Shown: positions 20,330 through 25,546 of the stretch, in pieces
How the letters are laid out: each line of letters opens with the position of its first letter
Position numbering within the stretch: position 1 is the first letter of the stretch
Assembly: GCF_000524195.1 (NCBI RefSeq)
Contig: NW_020170471.1
Coordinates: 22,046-47,591 of the forward strand
Length of the DNA stretch: 25,546 bases
Origin: Echinococcus granulosus
Lineage: Eukaryota > Platyhelminthes > Cestoda > Cyclophyllidea > Taeniidae
Direction: 5' to 3'
Notes under the pieces: model-generated
Database searches by the model: none
What the model was told of the DNA's origin: nothing
What the model saw: the letters and a program-made list of their open reading frames with translations, nothing else
Translations under genes and position numbers: made by a program

Positions 20330-20605
20330 ACTGTGCAGGAGGTGCCCATCTTCTTATTTGTCTGCAAATTGAAGTGTCGCACACTGACGGAACCACCTTC
20401 GATAAAGTGTGCACAGTCAGCCTTCTCCTAAGTTTTACGAAGGCAAAGCGTTCGACACTTTTGCTTTGCAGTCCTGCACAATGCAGCGTTCGGTAACGGT
20501 ACCATCTCAGGCAGAGTGCTATCACAACTGACCCTCCATATATTTTGGCCCCAACCCAGCCACGTACAGCTTCACTCGAGCCTTTGTCGCTTTGATCTTG
20601 GGCGA
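20330..20605 (-). pseudogene. Decayed first RRM, minus strand
   Basis: VKLYVAGLGP is a clear RNP2 strand. It is followed by a helix interrupted by three stops, then DGTVTERCIVQD, and after a frame change VERFAFVKL as RNP1. The order and spacing are those of an RRM. It lies just downstream of TRIM-like copy C on the same strand, and a second RRM trace follows at 19890-20120. Confidence 0.55.
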
Positions 20606-20884
20606 AATGAGGCTTTTGCTTTGAAACACGCACTAACAACAATAATAATCTCTTAGTCTGCGTTCACCCTAGCCTAGCCTACTCAACCTGCCTACCGCAT
20701 CCTCTAATTTTCCATCCTTACATACGTCTGCAATGCTTTCACGTTGAGCTGAATTAACTCCATTACCACAAGCCTTAAGGAATGGAAACCTAAACCACAT
20801 TACTCAAGACAACGTTTTCTGCTTCCTAAAAAATAAGGTGGGTGAGTGAGTGCAACCGCCACTTCGTACCCAAAATTGAGCTCC

Positions 20885-22774
20885 AATGTCACACCAAGAA
20901 GTGAGTTGCGAGAGTTGTGAAAGCGACAACACTCCGTCACCCATGACAAGATTGAATTTGCTTAATTGTTGATCAATTGTCTATTAAAGAACATCATTTA
21001 CCTTCAGCAATGTAGTTCGAGAAATTAGTAGTCCAATGGTTTGAAGTCATGACGGCATCACCTCTCCACTCCACCCACAATCTCCACTTAACGGTAATCT
21101 AATCAGCAACCTTAATCAGCGTCTCTCAAATGAAGCCATTTTCCTCCGCAGAGGTAATAAATTCTTTTTCATATCCTTTAAAGAAGTCGCTACATCAAGA
21201 AGTTTGTGCAATGACTTCTGCTTTGCCATCATTTCTCACAAACTCTACACAAGGAATAGAGAAAAATGGGAGAGAATAAGTGACAAGAAACACAGAGTAG
21301 TAATAGCATCGGCACCCAGGCCACCATCATCTCCACTCACTTTGATCCGTTCCAGTAACTCGGATATTGACGAATAAGTAAGTGATCCGTCTCACGAGTG
21401 GACTTATCGTCTCTTAGCCATCCACAACCACATTCGCCAGTTTCACTGTTGCAGTATACAGCGTCTTGTTCGCTGCCATGCGCAGCTCTAGCAACGTGCC
21501 CTCCACGACACCGAAAACAAAGCCATTCGACTTCGTCTTCTTCTCTAATGGCGCGAGGATCCCGACCCCCTCAACTACTCCAAAACGCAACTTCAACATT
21601 GCTTTGTGGCGAGACAGAGGGCTCAATTTCACATGGACTAGCAGGCTGAACTGCATGAAGGGTACGATAGAAAGCAGAAAAATTACTTCAAGTGATGTAT
21701 TTAATTTTCCAGCACCTTAGGTAGATGGTTCAACTAAATCTTGTCACACACAGGCAAATACATATGTAACAACTGAACAAATATTGAGAGTTCTTGGCCA
21801 GTGGTAAATCGCATTTACTGAATTTACTGCAGCTGATGGATCATCCCCCAACACCTTGAATGCATACAAGTAATCAAGGAATACGGGTGACCTACGCTTG
21901 AATGCAAATTTCACTGATTCTTACACTGTCGCGGTGTTCGTCATAGCAATGTGGACAGATTTTGTGCTGACAATGATAGTGAACACTCAATTCTTTCGCT
22001 TTCACCGGTCTCCTGTAGGTGCTGAAAGGAAATTTTCGCCAGTCCTTTGTCCAAGCTCGCTTCCATTCGACACCTGCTGTTGCGACGAGAGCAGAGCGCT
22101 TCTCCCCAATGGTGTGGTTAGGACGCAGGTCAGCCATATCGAACATCACATGACAACGGATGAAGAACGCTGTGATGGCTCTGGCGTGGGCCAGCAGGCA
22201 GAGCCTTAAGCCGAACGTTTGCTGTAGGAATCACTCATCCTTCTCCACACATTCGAACATACGAACAAGGTTCACTGATTTGCTGCATAGCAATATGACC
22301 ACTCCTTTCTTGTCTGGCATTGTGACCTTGAATTTGAGCACACACATATGTGAACCTAGTACCCAACAGCCTAGCTATTCCGATTTGCCCCCACAGTTAC
22401 CACTGTAAGGAAAACCTTTGTCTGAGGAAATTTGGGAGTCACAGAGGCGATCTATCGCAGGTTTATTTGAGGTCATATCTCCATTCTAATAGTCATTTCA
22501 AACTTTCTTAAACATACACTCTACTTAGGAACACTTCAGACTCCTTGGTTCACTCCTACAGAAATGTTCAGTTCTCTGCCTTCTACCCTCCACCTCCAGC
22601 CTCATGATGGGCAGTAACAATTTTTTTATGTCAATTTATGACTGCGACAAATGGCTGTGCCAACCCTCACGTTTGAATCACTCGACACTCACAAGAAAAA
22701 AAGTTAGTATTTACGCAAATAGCCCAAAATTTTGTGCCCACTTCACAACTGAGACCCGCGTCAATTGAGGCCAT
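20885..22774 (-). pseudogene. TRIM-like copy C, decayed
   Basis: This is a collinear relic of copy B. Exon 1 (22728-22774) reads MASIDAGLSCEVG, so the second RING cysteine is glycine, and the donor is destroyed. The RING-end/B-box exon (21925-22221) is open and holds RCHVMFDMADLRPN and CQHKICPHC, but the first B-box CxxC and the RING Cys/His core are gone. Coiled-coil exons sit at 21341-21650 (frameshifted) and 21111-21244, where the arginine codon of LRE has become TGA. The counterpart of exon 6 at 20885-20980 is still open. Splice signals at 21924, 21340 and 21245 persist. Confidence 0.75.
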
Positions 22775-22890
22775 CGCCTCGCCAAACCCGCCTCTGATCA
22801 AGTAGCGGAATGTAGTTCACACAGCGCCTCAAATCTGGAGGATACTTTTGCCAATTCTACTTGTCAAATTTGATGGCAATTTAAAGAATT
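22775..22890 (-). promoter_or_regulatory. 5' flank of copy C
   Basis: TGATCAAGTAG at 22795 and ACTTTTGCCAATTCTACTTG at about 22843-22862 match the copy A and B flanks. Similarity fades after about 100 bases. Confidence 0.3.
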
Positions 22891-23518
22891 ACTTTTGAAG
22901 CAATTGTATAGATCAGCTAACTGTGGTGTCTTCAGTGATCGCGCACCTGACGCTTGACGTACGTGGCCAGAACCAGGCCCTGGCAATTAAACAGTCATGC
23001 ATTTGGCATTGTCCAGCATTAACTATTATTTGTTTATTTTATACGCCTTGTAATCTGTGCGAATTGCTGTAAAATTACTTCAGTAAAGTGTTTTGGTTCT
23101 TTTTTCCTGTGCTTAGTTTAAACAGAATGAGGTTAAAGACGTAAACATCACTTTTACAGTGTTTTAAAATGCAGCATGATAGATTACCATTTCGTTTATA
23201 AAATTCTTAACGTTGGTGGCTTGGTTTATTGAAGTGCTTCCCTGGGTAGCCGTTTCCGGCTACCCTAAAAGATCTTATCAACAGCGAACCACACTGGTAT
23301 CCAATCACGCTCCCAAAATGTGCACCTACCTGAATGTATGCATGATTGTATGAAGTGATGATGGTTGGTTACTCTTAACACTGTCAGATATACTACTGCT
23401 CTCCCTCCGCGCACATACAATATCCTACTGCAAAAAACTTCAGTAAAATAATGCGAATTTTTTTCGATTTTAGGCACTTTTTTTTACGGAGTCAGATTTG
23501 TCCCCCTAACGAACGCAT

Positions 23519-23758
23519 TTGTATTTGAAAATGATGACTGCTGAGGTAAGGAATCTAAGTGCCCGTCTCTGTTTATCCAATCAACGTACATATCGACTGT
23601 TACTCGCTCCGCCATTTCATCATCTCTTCAGTGGCACCACCCAATTTGAGTGTGACGGAGGAGCCCCGAAAACAAAGCGAGGCAATTGTTGTGTACGAAT
23701 GTGTTGTATTTGCGCAATCCTCCAAGTAGCATATTCTTCACTACCTTCGGCTTTGTGA
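23519..23758 (+). pseudogene. Possible RRM relic
   Basis: An open frame holds ARLCLSNQRTY, then APKTKRGNCCVRM, which resembles RNP2 and the TKRGFGFV RNP1 segment of an RRM with aromatic positions replaced by Cys. A further open stretch at 23860-23997 (DVLSIANSDASDLLL, STVCEAGW) could be a second RRM tail. The match is weak and could be chance. Confidence 0.28.
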
Positions 23759-23997
23759 TCAGAACGCTTATCCATGTGCTCTGAGCTTTGACAAAGTATC
23801 ACTTTTACTGCCTAGTGTTTTTTTTCGATTGGTGTTACAACTTGAAACCTACTCGATATTCTCCGTTGTTTATATGCGGTTGTGGAGGTGATGTATTATC
23901 CATAGCAAATTCCGATGCCTCTGATCTACTGCTAAATAACAAAGGTAAGGCAAGTTTGCAATCCACTGTTTGTGAAGCAGGATGGAATGCAAACTAA

Positions 23998-24968
23998 CAT
24001 ATGTACTAGTGTCCTAATTGTTGTTTTATGCCCTTTTGTTTCATGTTGGAATAGAAGCTTTCCTAGGTGGTTGGTAGATATAGTCTGTTACTCTACAACA
24101 ATTCTCAATGCGGCTTCTAGAGATACATGAATTATCATTTCAAAGGCCGCGGTTTCGTGGTTATGTAAGCCAGATGCCTCAAATTGGGTGAACATTCCTA
24201 ATGTAAAACTTACACCTTGTGTCACATTAGAACGTTAAGGGTACCAGCATGTTAAAATTTACCACTGAACAGAGTAGAATGTGAGGCCACTTCTCAGTAA
24301 CGAAATACATTTTGCCATTAGTGTTAATGTAATTGACCATCTCTTTCCCTGCATCTGCATTTATTACGTAAGCCTACACAATTCTGAAGTCTCGCTTTAA
24401 TCAAGTAGGTAAATGTACACATTGACGCATTCTGTTAATAGCAGTTCTAGATATTAAAATTTCGCTTTTCGCGGAACTAAACAAAGATGAAATTACTTAA
24501 ATTGCAAACCGCAGATTACAGTGAAATTTAGTAGATATACCTCTGCTCATTTAAAAGCAGTACATCTAATATTGGTTTGCCTCGCCTTTTAAAGATACCG
24601 CTTTCAAACCTTTAGCTTCATCTAATGAGTAGCAGTTGAGGATGAATGGATGAATAGATAAATGGGTATAGGAAGGCTATAATGAATGTTTACATATGCA
24701 TTCACTTATATATACAGAACGAGTGACAATTTTCTATGGTTTTGGGATAGGTACGCACATAAAAATAGTCACATCTCCATGCTTTAAGACTACGTAGTTT
24801 GCAGCGCCAAAAGAGTGGGGAATGATTTAATCCCAGATCTGCCTATTCCATTTTTTTATATTTGCGTATTCATCAGCCAAGTTTCTTTATTGACATAATA
24901 AGGCTGCACTTGATCTCAAAATTTTGCGAATTAGTAACTAGCATAGTAATCTATATCTACCCACTTAA
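23998..24968. other. AT-rich stretch, no supported gene
   Basis: No open frame of note occurs. A short imperfect tetranucleotide run (GGATGAATGGATGAATAGATA, about 24640-24662) is the only local structure seen. Confidence 0.5.
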
Positions 24969-25130
24969 TCACCTCACGCTTAAGATGTAGTTCCATAACC
25001 TGGTTTTCGCTACTATCCTATTTCTCTGTTTCTCATCCGCTTCCATCACCATGCGCTCTAACTCCTCTTCCGGTAGACGATCCATGCTGCAGATCGTGAT
25101 GTTGTTCTGTTTCGGCGGTAAAAGTGCCTG
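24969..25130 (-). pseudogene. HSP70 C-terminal exon fragment
   Basis: After the acceptor TTCCAAACAG, 53 codons and a stop read NNITICSMDRLPEEELERMV and later EKQRNRIVAKTRLWNY. This matches the HSP70 C-terminal region (the ITITNDKGRLSKEEIERMV block, then DEKQRDRVSAKN...LESY). About six or seven residues between the two blocks (the EKYKAED part) are missing. The stop comes well short of the usual C-terminus and there is no EEVD-type end. No ATPase domain lies within the roughly 400 bases left in the window, so this is a fragment or the end of a truncated gene. Confidence 0.7.
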
Positions 25131-25440
25131 CTGTTTGGAACAGAGATATGAGCATCACACAGATAATTGAACATAGGAAATTGTGAAGAGGAGATGGATT
25201 CAAACGGCCAGGAAGCTCTTTGTAGAATGTGCAAAAAGGTAGAATAATACATGAAAAAAATGAATCCTTTGTTGTCGCAAAAGTAGAGGTGAGCCATTTC
25301 TAACACATTTTTATTTATCCATTCAAATGAACCTGTGTTTGCGTTTACGCACGCCATTCAGAACATGTCGACATCACAAACACACTGGTGGATAAAAGTG
25401 GCCAAAGTACCTGCCACTTTGACACACCGCCACTTGGTCA

Positions 25441-25480
25441 TAACAGAGCCCATTTGTAACATCTGCAAAAAGCTGCGAAA
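25441..25480 (+). pseudogene. RING first-exon relic, opposite strand
   Basis: The plus strand reads ITEPICNICKKL, closely like the EDLICEVCKKL end of copy B exon 1, and similarity continues at base level across the former donor (GTGAGT replaced by GCGAAA). There is no methionine at the expected place and the frame stops shortly after. It is very short, so chance is not fully excluded. Confidence 0.4.
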
Positions 25481-25546
25481 TGTCTACAGATAAAAATGAC
25501 CACTCTATTGTGTGCATGTACACATGTTCAAGTCAACATCATAAAT

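Noticed and set aside
1..25546. CRISPR arrays, insertion sequences, rRNA or tRNA genes, complete transposon open reading frames
   Set aside because: None seen; there are no regular spaced repeats, no transposase or reverse transcriptase motifs and no tRNA-like box pair that folds.

Overview
This window reads as nuclear DNA of an intron-bearing animal. There is no bacterial-style gene packing. The longest open frames are short, and every convincing coding piece is a small exon bounded by GT-AG splice signals. The mix of divergent RING/B-box genes, hnRNP-like RRM pieces and a truncated HSP70 exon would suit a parasitic flatworm, perhaps a tapeworm. That placement is an inference from gene content only.

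The best-supported gene is on the minus strand between about 15.56 and 10.22 kb. It encodes a TRIM-like protein: RING finger, linker, cysteine-rich B-box-like finger, coiled coil, then an unrecognised segment. Five exons (15515-15561, 14639-14912, 12258-12494, 11311-11613, 11061-11192) join in phase to give 331 uninterrupted codons. A sixth exon (10223-10314) also joins in phase. I call this copy B. Its long intron between the RING and B-box exons holds two same-strand exons, each with an RNA recognition motif (13933-14219 and 12871-13257). These can be joined in phase either to each other alone or into the RING/B-box reading frame, so the locus may encode an RNA-binding ubiquitin ligase, or may host an RRM gene nested or inserted in an intron.

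Two decayed copies of the RING/B-box/coiled-coil gene flank copy B on the same strand: copy A (about 1720 down to 268) and copy C (about 22774 down to 20885). Both keep exon order and many splice sites but have lost zinc ligands and gained stops and frameshifts. In both, the RING and B-box parts sit in one exon with no RRM insert. Isolated relics occur at 16354-16620 (minus; matches C-terminal material near copy B's exon 6) and at 25441-25480 (plus; RING first exon).

Scattered between these, on both strands, are decayed hnRNP-like RRM fragments: plus strand at 5.6-5.9, 6.17-6.42, 7.93-8.66, 17.57-17.99 and possibly 23.5-24.0 kb; minus strand at 19.9-20.6 kb. Two plus-strand copies of a short Ser-rich leader exon lie at 13546 and 16978. 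At the right end is an HSP70 C-terminal exon with an internal deletion (minus, 24969-25130). The remaining stretches (about 1.9-5.6, 8.7-10.2, 18.0-19.9 and 24.0-25.0 kb) show nothing I can support as coding. Overall the window looks like a zone of repeated local duplication, inversion and decay around one intact gene.
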